Part shown: positions 25,385 to 35,600 of the stretch, piece by piece
Layout of the letters: each line of letters begins with the position of its first letter
Position numbering within the stretch: position 1 is the first letter of the stretch
Origin: Rhododendron vialii
Lineage: Eukaryota; Streptophyta; Magnoliopsida; Ericales; Ericaceae
DNA length: 64,000 nucleotides
Assembly: GCF_030253575.1 (NCBI RefSeq)
Contig: NC_080569.1
Location: 2,314,001-2,378,000 of the forward strand
Reading direction: 5' to 3'
The notes under the pieces: generated by a model
Told to the model about the DNA's origin: nothing
The model's input: the letters and a program-made list of their open reading frames with translations, nothing else
Databases searched by the model: none
Made by a program: the position numbers and the translations under genes

Positions 25385-26090
25385 ACACGTGTCGAAGCGT
25401 AAATTAATCCTAGCTGCCAATAATCAAACAAGTTTGGAACACAACAGGTGTTGGGTTGTGATTGGGTGGTGGTGGACGCGTGGTGGTTTTTTATTTGCTG
25501 GTTTTGTGTTGCGGAATCAGGGAATCGGATCAGGGGGTTTGGATTTGAGGATTTATGAGAAACGACGAGCCACGTGTCCAGGTCGGAAATATCTGTGTTT
25601 GGGATGGATGGGTGGGGAAATATCTGAGGGTAATAACGTAACGTGGCAGAATCTTAAACAGTGAGACTGTGAGAGACGAGTGATTTTTCAGTGGTATATT
25701 TTACTTGGTATCCGTTCGGCGCATCCGAGCCGTTTTATATATTTTTGGACGATTCGGATTGAAACATTTTTTTTTTCTCTCATTCCAACACTTTCTATCT
25801 CTTTTTTCTTACCGAGCCGTTCGATATACTGTTGGACGGCTCGAATTGAAATCCTCTCTCTCCTCTCATACCAACACTTTTTCTCTCATTTTTATCTCTC
25901 CAAATCTGAGCCGTTCAAACACGTAATAGACGACTCGAAGACGCGAGCAGACACCACGTGGTACACATTGGGCACTAGAAAATTTTCTGTGAGAGATACT
26001 TGTCTGCGAAAATATCTTTGATTATTCTATTACTTTTGTTTGTCCGGGCAATAGTGGGGGGCACACGTGGAGTGATCGGTGACGTACACG
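25385..26090. promoter_or_regulatory. ABRE/G-box cluster upstream of EDL3
   Basis: CACGTG hexamers occur at 25386-25391, 25571-25576, 25955-25960 and 26064-26069, and an ACGTGGC core at 25641-25647. That gives five ACGT-core elements within about 100-800 bases upstream of the preferred start. Several have full ABRE context (CACGTGTC or CACGTGGC). bZIP factors of the AREB/ABF class bind such sites, and ABRE pairs confer ABA response. This fits the known ABA induction of EDL3 in Arabidopsis. The element at 25955 lies inside a MITE. Confidence 0.65.
25677..25987. mobile_element. 311-bp Mutator-like MITE in EDL3 upstream region
   Basis: The arms are inverted: the left arm TTGGTATCCGTTCGGCGC pairs with the reverse complement of the right arm, which reads CACGTGGTGTCTGCTCGCG. 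It is flanked by a perfect 9-bp duplication, TGTGAGAGA, at 25668-25676 and 25988-25996. A second copy of the family lies at 50875-51089. The interior is CT-rich with GAGCCGTT motifs. The right arm carries the palindrome CCACGTGG (25954-25961). Confidence 0.88.
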
Positions 26091-26362
26091 TATAAATATC
26101 GGGGGAGATTGTGTCGGTATTGTGGTAGTACTACAGTAATATTTTTTTATGTGGCCAGTCGCATGGTCAAGAGAGTGGGGTGGACCAAAAAGGGGAAAAG
26201 AAATGGTTGTTTTGAATGGATTGTTTGTTTATTGTGGGAGAATTGCTAAAGAAAGGAAGAAGTGGTTTCCCCCAAATTAAAAGGTGCACTTTTTTCAGGA
26301 ACAGAGAGGACGTGTGTTTCTGACTTGACCCCCTGAATTTCAAAATTGGGCTTGTTCACGGC

Positions 26363-26831
26363 TAGGACCGTAAGCGAGCAAAAACTTGAACTCAAACTCG
26401 GATCGAGCATTAACGAGTCGAGCCTAATCATATAAAATGAGTATTTTTAATCGAGTTGAATCTTCCTTAACGAGTCAATTTTTTGTTAAACAAGCTGAGC
26501 TCCACTCTACTCGTTTACCCAAACGAGCCGAAAACTCGAGCTCGAGCTCAGGGCCGGCCCAAGATATTTAGATGCCAAAAGAATTTCCTACAAGGATTTG
26601 AACCCAAGCATCTTATATGGAAGAGCAAACACTTTACTACTGAATCACCAAAAGAGTTTATATTATAATTGCACACAGAAAATATATATACTTATCTAGG
26701 AATGGGTGCCCATTTTTTGCCCAAAATATAGAGGTCCAAGGCGGCGGCCTCTTGGGCCTCCTCATTGGGCCGGCCCTGCTCGAGCTCAAACGAACCGAGC
26801 TCGCGAGCTATTCGGTTCAATTGCAGCTCTA
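26363..26831. mobile_element. hAT-like MITE (outer), interrupted by a second hAT-like element
   Basis: The outer element starts TAGGACCGTAA and ends with the partial inverse TTGCAGCTCTA. It is flanked by near-perfect 8-bp duplications TTCACGGC (26355-26362) and TTCACTGC (26832-26839). The interior is rich in CTCGAG and AACGAGC text shared with the elements near 30.1 kb and 34.2 kb. Without the insertion at 26549-26778 and its 8-bp duplication it would be about 231 bp. Confidence 0.75.
26549..26778. mobile_element. 230-bp hAT-like element with GGCCGGCC termini
   Basis: The ends are CAGGGCCGGCCCAA and the inverse TTGGGCCGGCCCTG (one base differs). They are flanked by a perfect 8-bp duplication, CTCGAGCT, at 26541-26548 and 26779-26786, the hAT target size. 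The interior contains, in reverse orientation, a tRNA-like stretch (GATTTGAACCCAAGC near 26595, CTGAATCACC near 26640). This suggests a captured tRNA- or SINE-derived sequence. Confidence 0.82.
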
Positions 26832-27905
26832 TTCACTGCTGGGGGAAGTTTTGTAGGAGTGGAGAAGTATGCGATGAGCCACAATTTGGCCCCATAAAAA
26901 CGACCTGTATCCTTGTATCGTTTTGTCCTCTTTCTTCCCCATTTGGTACTTTTCCATCTGTCATGAGACTTGGTACCCTTTTCAAACTGTAAAAGAGCCA
27001 ACGGGTATAAGGTAGGATAGTTGGGGAAGGATAGCAGGAGATTATGACATGGTGCAAAACATCGTGTACATTTTAGCTTTGACTAAATGGCCAAATCCCA
27101 TACTTCTTGCCAATAAATAGACATGTATAAATCTCAATCACCTATTTGAACGAAGGCGCTTTGCTAACCTTACCACACCGTCAACTAATTTGATCGTGGG
27201 AGGACTAATAAAATATCACGATTCCTAAACTAATTTTGTAAGAACCCTTAAGAGTTCTTGGATGAGTTGTCAAAATTCACATAATCTCAATGGATAATGT
27301 GTAAAAGCAATTAATATTCATTTTCATTGAAAAAATACATTTACTTGTATCTACATCAAATAAGAGTAATATCAACGACGGTTAACGAAACCGTTTAACT
27401 AATCTCTCAAACTTAGAATATAAATATTACGGAAAGGAATGACAAATATGAAAATAAGAGCCTTTGTTCATACAATTTTTGAAAAAATGTCACCTAAATA
27501 TGTCAAGGGGGCAAATTAGACTAATTTGTTCCAACCCCAAACATAAACTAAAACGAGGATAATATTCTAAAAGAAAAAAAGCAAGACAATGGAAAACGTG
27601 GTCACCTTTGAATTTTTTTAAAAAAATAGAAGCAAGTGAATTTTGTGTTGCATAATGAAAGACAGGTGGTTCGGAACAAAGCGCGGCTACTCCACCAATT
27701 GCTGCGTGTTAGGGCACGATGACTGGCTTATTTTATTTTATTTTTTTGTTAGACACGATATACATCAACGGGGTTAGTGGATGTTAGGATTAGCACGACA
27801 CACGAGTTTCAGAGGTTATCTATAGTCTTGGCCATTGTAAGGCTCGAACCCAATATCTTCCACAAAGAGGATGTTGGAAAATATTATAGGATATAATATT
27901 TTTAT

Positions 27906-29128
27906 GGGGAAAAAACTGAAATGGTCCCTGTAGTTAAGTGTTTGTGTCAACTTAGTCTCTGTAGTTGTAATTTGCTCAATTTACACTCTGTACTTTTCAT
28001 TTTGTTTCAACTTGGTCCAATTACTAACCGCCGCTAGTTTGCCTTTAGTCCTTTCAACAACAAAATAAAATGGCTCCCTTTTTTGGGGTTAAAACAGTAA
28101 TTCTCTCATTCCCCTATTGTCCTAATATTAGGGATGTGCACGGTTCGGGCGGGTCGGGTTTGCTCCCGAACTCGACCAAACATGTCGGGTAACAAATGTT
28201 TTAGGCCCGCAAACCGAATCGAAAAGGGGTAAGAACTGTCCGCGAGCCCGATTCTTAACGTCGGGTTGGGTCCGACCAAAAATTGAATTAATCTTTATGA
28301 ATTGGTCTGGTCGGGTAAGAAACACACCAACCCGGACCCCGAAATCTGATTTTTAACAGAAAATAAACCTGTACTCTTCCGAACCACATGTTCGACCCCG
28401 CCTGAGACCCTTCGAGTCAGGTTGGGTGCGCGGGTGAACGGATTTTTTGCACAGGCCTACCTAATATACCTCTGAACCAAAACACAACTCATTCTTCCAT
28501 TCTCCATTGATAAGGAGGCACTTGAGAAGAAATTTGGTTATAGTTTTCTGCAAAAAATTGCCCTCCAATTAAGCATTTTTATGATCAGCCATGAGATAAC
28601 ATAATCACTTGTATTGTCTATCTGTTCAACTTGTAAACAAATACTGAGATGTCTTATTTTTCTGCATAGTACTAAAAATGCATATAAAACCATGTCCAAA
28701 AGTCACAACATGATAAAGAACCATATCCAAAAGTCAGAATATTACATGAACTCATGGGTTGTTCGGCTAAATAAGTCAAGTGGCTTATTTTTTGTCCTTA
28801 TTCAATTTTATTCGCATTTGTTAATTTTTTGTCAATTTTCGGAGATTATTACTTCGTTATGACGAGAGGAACCTAAAAAATAAAAAATTACCATCGAAAT
28901 CCATTTTTTTTAATAAAGACGAAAAAATTGGCTTATTGACTTATTTTTGTCTTTATTGGCTTATTTTTGTCTTGTTTTAAAAGAACTAACGGCGGACTAA
29001 CGACAGTTAGCAATTGGACCAAATTGGAACAAAATGGAAAGTACAGAGTGTAAATCGAGTCAATTACAACTACAGGGACCAAGTTGACGCAAACACTTAA
29101 CTACAGAGACCATTTCGGTTTTTTTCCT
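27906..29128. mobile_element. 1.2-kb Mutator-like non-autonomous element
   Basis: Inverted terminal repeats of about 130-150 bases carry phrases such as AACTACAGGGACCA and ACTACAGAGACCATTTC. The left end is GGGGAAAAAACTGAAATGG and the right end is its near inverse. A perfect 9-bp duplication, TATTTTTAT, flanks it at 27897-27905 and 29129-29137. There is no transposase coding. A separate hAT-like element is inserted at 28129-28459. Without it the element would be about 884 bp. Confidence 0.88.
28129..28459. mobile_element. 331-bp hAT-like MITE nested in the Mutator-like element
   Basis: The element begins TAGGGATGTGCA and ends with the near inverse TGCACAGGCCTA, typical of plant hAT MITE ends. 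It is flanked by a perfect 8-bp duplication, CCTAATAT, at 28121-28128 and 28460-28467. The interior is rich in GGGTCGGG and CCCGAAC text. It inserted after the host element at 27906-29128. Confidence 0.9.
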
Positions 29129-30114
29129 TATTTTTATTTTAAGTGTAAATGGAAATTGATTTATTTGGGAGTTGCGTCTTTTCATTTGCACTTGTTCGCC
29201 ATGGATGGACGCGTCCTTCACAAACCCTTGTGCCTCTTTCCTTGGTGACTTTTCATAGAGTTACGAGTTAGCCTATAAATATTATTTTCCTTATTCATTT
29301 TTATAAGTTGATTTTTTCTTCATTTAAGTCCATTCATATGAGAGAGTTACAAACACAATATGGTTCGTCAGGCCCTCCAATTGAAGTGCTTCTTTGAGGG
29401 AATTCCGATCAAGTAATGCTGGGAGACAGTCGTTCAATGCAAACCGTGAGTACCGTAGCGGGAGCGAAATCTATTTTAAATACAGAATGTCACACACAAA
29501 CACTCGCCTTGATCACCAATTTGTTTCTATCAATTTTCTGATTTTAAGTTTCAATTTTATTGCATTGCATATTATTACAGTTTTTATCAGAAAAATTAAG
29601 CATATTTTTCCAACAAGGGAGACACTGATTTATCAACTGCATCAAGCAGTGCTTTGAACCGATTCGATTCTCCGCATTACAAAGCCTCTCAGCAATACCA
29701 TAGCGACGCGTGTCGTGAAAATGATTTGGGTTTTAGTTGCACGTGGCGCTCGTGAGACTCGCCGGCGCCAAACTATGTGTGCACCGTTGTCTCTGGTCAT
29801 TAGAATCCGACGGACGCGTGGAGGACGAGCATAAACCCTACAAAGTTTTGTCTGGACGCGTGGCGAACTTGCAAGATGGGTGGGCCACCAACCGATGACG
29901 CTGGAGTATTGTTGCGCTTTTTGGTTTTTATTTCCCTTTCATGACATGGAATATGGCTCCGGTTTGATAAAAAAAAAAAAAAAAGAATATGGCTCCAGCC
30001 TCCAGTCATCGTGTCCTTTCTTTTTGTTTTTGTTTTTTTATTTTTTTGATCATGTCCTTTCTTTTTGTTTGTCTTCATGTTTTCTTTTCTCTATTAAACA
30101 GAAGTTGGGCTGAA

Positions 30115-30345
30115 ACGAATTAAGTTGCTTGAACTCGAGCTCGAATTTTAAGCTCATTTAATAAATGATACATGAATCAAGCTTAATACTCCAAAACTTA
30201 GCTCGACTCGATAAAATAGGCTAGACTCATTTAGTAAATGAACCAGGCTTTGAAATGAGCTTGAGCCTCGAATTTTTAGTTTGTTTAGTAAACAAGCCGA
30301 GCTCGAATACTACAAAGTTCGACTCGGCTTGTTTGGTGCCCAGAC
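30115..30345. mobile_element. Degraded hAT-like MITE related to the 34.2-kb copy
   Basis: Phrases such as CTCGAGCTCGAATTTTAAGC, TTTAGTAAATGA and GTTTAGTAAACAAGCCGAGC match the internal sequence of the element at 34160-34466. Ends and target duplication are not clear, so boundaries are approximate. Confidence 0.5.
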
Positions 30346-31254
30346 AAAAATCAATTAGGTTTGAGATTTTCGGTGCTGTTCCGACCACTGCGGTAATGCA
30401 TGCATGGTACAACTTGCTACACCACTGGATTGACAATCCACTTGCCATGGCTTAAACGTCTGATTCATTTGTTTTGAAAGTCATCGATTACTTGTACATG
30501 CAATTACTTAAATTGTCCCAAATTGGTTTCTAGCTCAATTAGCATCTCCTTGTCCTCACCATATGGCAGGTCAGGGTTTCGGGCGCTCTATCGTGGGCGT
30601 TTGGAATTTAGAGGTTATAAATAGCTTCTGAAACCCCTTGTTCCAAAATATTTGTCCCCTTTTTCTTTTTTTTTTTATATATATAGTTATTCTTCTTTCT
30701 AGACTAAAAAATAAACTACTCCTACTTCGTAATTTTTGTACGAATTCTATACACCAGTTTAGACCTTTTCAATTAGCATGAAAAAAATTCAGAAACTAAT
30801 ATGTACTAATGTTCTAGAAGAAAAAGGACAAACAATGTGGGACAGTTGGAATAATGAATCTATATTTTTTTTTTGACAACTCAAAGGTCTGAACCAGTTT
30901 ACTTGCATCTCAATTAATTTTTTTTTGAGATCAATTCAACGATTCACAAGCATATGCCAAATTAAAAGTCGAAGCAAAACATCATCGAGTGAATAAGTTG
31001 GTGTCGTACCTTCCCATTTTTTACCATTGCCCATTGGTCCAGAACATTTTAAAACCGGCTTTGGCCCAGAATGTTGCCACTTCGAAATCAAACTCAACTT
31101 ACTAGGTTCAATTGCGCATTATGACCCATTGATACTCGGGTACTGGGCTCCTTGTTTTGGTCCATGGAAGCGTGACCTCTCTCTCCTCTTTGTTCTGGGC
31201 AAGTTGGGCCAATAACTAGTAAATTCTAGCTCACTTGTAACCACATTTCTTGGG

Positions 31255-31830
31255 AAAAATGACAGTCCAAGACGTATTTCGATAATTAATACCCGTCAAG
31301 AACATTTTCAGCATTAACAAATATTCTTAGCATGTCCTTAGCGGTTATTAATTATCAAAATACGTCATGGGCTGTCATTTTCCCCATTTTTTGTGGAAGG
31401 CCTAAAATTTTAGCCTACTGGACATGGGCCTGGTAGGAATGATCCAGTTAGTTGGTTATCTATAAGCAGGGGAATAACGATCCAGGACATGTTTTGATAA
31501 TTAATATCCGTTAAGAATATTTTCAGCATTAACAAATGTTCTCAGTATGTCCTTAGCGGTTATTAATTATCAAAATACGTCATGGATTGTCATTTTCCCC
31601 ATTTCTTGTGGAAGGCCTAAAATTATAGCCCACTGGACATGGCCCTGGTAGGAATGATCCAGTTAGTTGGTTATCTATAAGTAGGGGAATAACGACCCAA
31701 GACATGTTTTGATAATTAATATCCGTCAAGTACATTTTTAGCATAACAAATGTTCTCAGCATGTCATTAAAGAGTATTAATTATCAAAATATGTTATTGA
31801 CCGTCATTTTCCCTACAAGTAACACCATTT
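31255..31830. repeat. Tandem triplication of a 215-bp unit containing a foldback
   Basis: The marker GATAATTAAT recurs at 31281, 31496 and 31711, exactly 215 bases apart each time. Inside each unit two arms face each other: one reads GATAATTAAT near CGTCAAG, the other TTATTAATTATCAAAATA. Each therefore looks like a MITE of about 120 bases plus spacer text (GTAGGAATGATCCAGTTAGT). The third copy is the most diverged. Confidence 0.88.
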
Positions 31831-31835
31831 AGTTT

Positions 31836-32168
31836 TAGGGGTGGACATCGTATCGTGTCATATCATCTTGTGTTCGTCTCATAATTCTCTCAACCCTAAC
31901 CTGATCTATTTAGCTTTTCGTGTTATCATGTCGTGTCAGGAATAGCCGACCCTAACCTGCTAAATTATTGTCGTGTTATCGTATCCTTTTATAAATTCTC
32001 GTGACGTATTCGTGTCAAAATTCTATCAACCGTAACCCGATCCGTTTAACTTTTCGTGTTATCGTGTTGTGTTATATTATTATTCCGTTTCAAAAATAGC
32101 TGACCTTAATCCGCTAACTTCGTGTTGTGTTGTGTTTGTTTTGTCTCGTGTCGAAAATTTTCACCTCT
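31836..32168. mobile_element. Probable hAT-like MITE
   Basis: It starts TAGGGGTGGACA and ends TTTTCACCTCTA, the imperfect inverse. The interior consists of repeated GTGTTATCGTGTCGTGTC-type text and CCTAACCTG. No 8-bp target duplication could be confirmed, so the boundaries are provisional. Confidence 0.5.
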
Positions 32169-32687
32169 AACATTCTATCGCAAAAAAATAAAATAAAAAG
32201 GAGGAGTACTTGGGTAGGTCACGTGCTGATGCGCGTTATCTATGGACTAGGTTCATCCGCAAGCGGCGCACGTTATCTCCCATAGCCCTAACCTAAACGC
32301 CCAAGCGCAATTTAGCATCCACGGGGAAAGAAAGCAAGCGCATATGCGGAATCTCTGCTGGTTTCCATCGCATAGGGGCCGCTTCTCCCACACAGCTCCC
32401 TTCACTCCCCAAAAATCTCCCCCCTTCTCAACCTAGGGTTTAGACAAACACACGTGTGGTTGTGACCTAGGGTTTCCTAACAAGTGCAGTGCATGTTCTC
32501 TCAATGCCTGGAAATCCACTAACTTCATCGTCGGCTGTAAACCCTAAAAAGCTCGAAACTGCTGATTTCGGGACCTCTGAAACTGCTGATTTTGGGACCT
32601 CTTCGGGTGCAATCCTTCTGATTTTTCGTTGCTTAATGAGCGCACGACCCTAATTTGACTCGGACTCCTGCGATTTCTCGTGTTCGA

Positions 32688-35600
32688 ATGGCGCCTAGTC
32701 GCAGGAAAGGCGGAGGCAGAGCTTCCGCGGCGGCCGCCACAGCCGCCGCTTGCAAGAAGTGGAAAGTCGGCGATCTCGTCCTAGCCAAGGTCAAGGGTTT
32801 CCCAGCTTGGCCCGCAACGGTATGCCTATAGTGATATAGTCTCTTATACAGACGTATTTAAACTTCTTAAACAATTTTAGGGCTTATTTCCGTAGTTATT
32901 GGTGATGGATCTGAGGCAAAGATTGATTGCTCTGAGTTTGACGCTTGAGATTTAGTTTTGTTGTTTCAGTTTCATATATACAAGCGCTAAGTGTTATTAT
33001 AGGTGTTGTTAGCTTCTGAGATAGAATTGAAGGTTAAAAAGAAAGTTAATTTGTGTTGTTGGTGGCAGGTAAGTGCGCCGGAGAAGTGGGGATACACTGC
33101 TGGTTGGAAGAAGGTTCTTGTGCACTTCTTTGGAACCCAGCAAATGTGAGTAGTTCTGTCCATTTCTGAAGCCTTGTCTAACTGTTTTACTAGATCACCC
33201 GGAAGTAGGTTGTAGATATTGCTGTGTACATGATGAGATCTTCTTGTGGTTAATACTTTTCTTGAATATGCCTTATGTGGATATCTCCTCATCGCACCAC
33301 CATCCCAACGAACAGTGATAGTTATTTCTGTTATTGTGTTGTTTCCAAATATACATTGCGGAAGCAGTAGGTTTCGTGATCAAATCTTGTCCTCTTGATA
33401 TTCTGGAGGGAATTTTTTTGCCCTGACTGGCAGGAAATGCAATTTAACCTGGTTGTGCATGGTAGAAAAGATAGAGACATTGTGTGTTCAGGGTTTAGTC
33501 ATGTGCTACTTTCTAGTCTTTTTCCCAATCTGTTTTATTTGCTCTTGATGCTGTTTTCCAATTTCATTTTGGGTTTTCATATTCAACAAAATCGCCTCCA
33601 GTCCAGGTAGAAGCCGGAATCTTCGTTCCTTCACGCTGTTTCATGCTGTTTTCCAATTTTCTTTTGGGTTTTCATATTCAACATAAGCACCTCCTGTCCA
33701 GGTAGGAGCCTTCTTTTCCCATTTTCCTTTGTTTAGTTTTGTTCATTCTTCCAATGGACGATGGTGTGGTGTTAGGGCCAGGGAGACATAACATTGGTTA
33801 GGATGATATTGCTCAGGGGTTATACAACGGTTACAACCTATGTGTGCCATCTTATGAATGTTCATTGTGGCTCTTTTTATGTGTCCTTTGCCTATGTTTT
33901 CTTGTAGCATGTTTTTTCTTTTTGATTTCGTGGCATTCTAATTGAACTAAATGAAAATTCTTGCTTGCATTATATGTCATGGTCAGATGTTTCCACTGAA
34001 TAACTGAATGTTTTATTGCACTGGTGAATGCCATTCAACAAAGATCCTTGGTCTACTTGTGTCATTTCTTAGCTAATAAACTATCTGCTTTTGTCCTAAT
34101 GGGGACTTAGGGACTGCATCATTACCGCTAATGAGTTCTCTTGACTACATAGTTATATGTAGGGCTGTAAATGAACCGAGCAGCTCCCGAGCTTGGCTCG
34201 TCAAGGCTCGGCTCGACTACTAAACAAGCTGCTCGTCAAGGCTCGGCTCGACTACTAAACGAGCTGAGCTCGAGCTCGAGTATTCGGCTCGTTTACTAAA
34301 CGAGACAAAAGCTCGGCTCGTTAAGGGAGGCTCGACTCGATTAAAGAGGCTCGTTTAGTAAATGACTAAGCTTGGGTCGTTGGCTCGAGCTCGAGTTTTT
34401 GGCTCGTTAAGTAAATGAGCCGAGCTCGAGCTCGCCGAAGCTCGGTTCGGCTCGTTTACACCCCTAGTTATATGTAAGGGTGGAGGAGAAGTGAAGAGGG
34501 GTGCTGGTTTCGGCCTTTGGCATCTTTGGGTGTTTTTTTTGGGGTAGTGGGCAAGTGGTGCCTGGTGGCTACTTGTCTTTGATACATCTACGTCTCTGGA
34601 CCAGTTAGCCTTGACCTCCCTATGTCACAACTCTCTCTCTCAGTTCTTTTTATCTTCTCTCCTTAGTAGGTAGGCTAATAAGTAGGTCTATAGTATTTTG
34701 AAGATAGTTCTTACTGGTATTACATATATAGATACTAGCTCCGTAGATGTGCTTAACTTCAGTGGATGAGAAACATTTGGTATAATAACAAGAGAATGTA
34801 TGCGTACGTGCCAGCCACTGTGCAGATTTGATCACCACTGTTGATTTTTAACATGATTTATGCCGATTTCGTTATCTGATCTCATACCTTTTTTTTGGTA
34901 GAATTTTTTTTTCATTTTGTTACTGTCAGTGCATCTCCATTCTCAATAGTTTTCACAGTCACTATCGGTTAGCACTTTAGTCTCTTTGCAGGAGAGTGTT
35001 AGCTCTTTACTTAAAGCATCTTTAACCCAACTAGTAATTATTCCCTTCGTTCCTAATTGTTAGTCCATCATTCGATTTTGGGATGTTCCAAAATGTTAGT
35101 TCTTTTCTAGAAAAGGAAGTAGAAATTTCATTATTTCCCAAAATTATCCCTCATAAGTGAATATTAAGTGTTGCAAAGTATGTAGAATATAGGGGCAATA
35201 ATGAGAATGATGTCACTAAATTTGAACACAGGTGCAATTGTTCTATGTCTCCGTAAAATGTTGGAACTCCCAAAAGGGACCAACAATAAGGAACGAAGGG
35301 ATTATGTTTTTCAGAAAGTGCATTTAGAACCATATCACTATTTATTACAGTCCAACCACAAGTCTCTGCCAAAACTAAAACTCAACTTTCCTTTCAAATA
35401 GATACAATAATGACCAGATGATTAATGTAGTTGTGATAGGTGCAAAATGAGAAATAATTGGTGGTGATTGAAATTTATCATGTTAGGTTCGAGGATATTG
35501 AAGGTAACGAATGACATAAGAAAACAAATCCTACTACAATTGAAGAATAAACTCTAAAGTGCTGACCCTTGGCAATTGTTTTAAAAAATAATGCTGATCC

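Larger units (their letters stand above)
25998..32200. other. Repeat-rich intergenic tract between EDL3 and HUA2-like
   Basis: Apart from distal EDL3 upstream sequence, no gene is supported. The tract holds nested hAT-like elements, a Mutator-like element with an hAT inserted in it, a 215-bp tandem triplication and degraded copies. Open frames here are short and lie inside repeats. Confidence 0.7.

Noticed and set aside
25286..25420. Upstream Met codons extending EDL3
   Set aside because: The extension has no conserved features and overlaps an ABRE-like CACGTGTC; kept only as an alternative.
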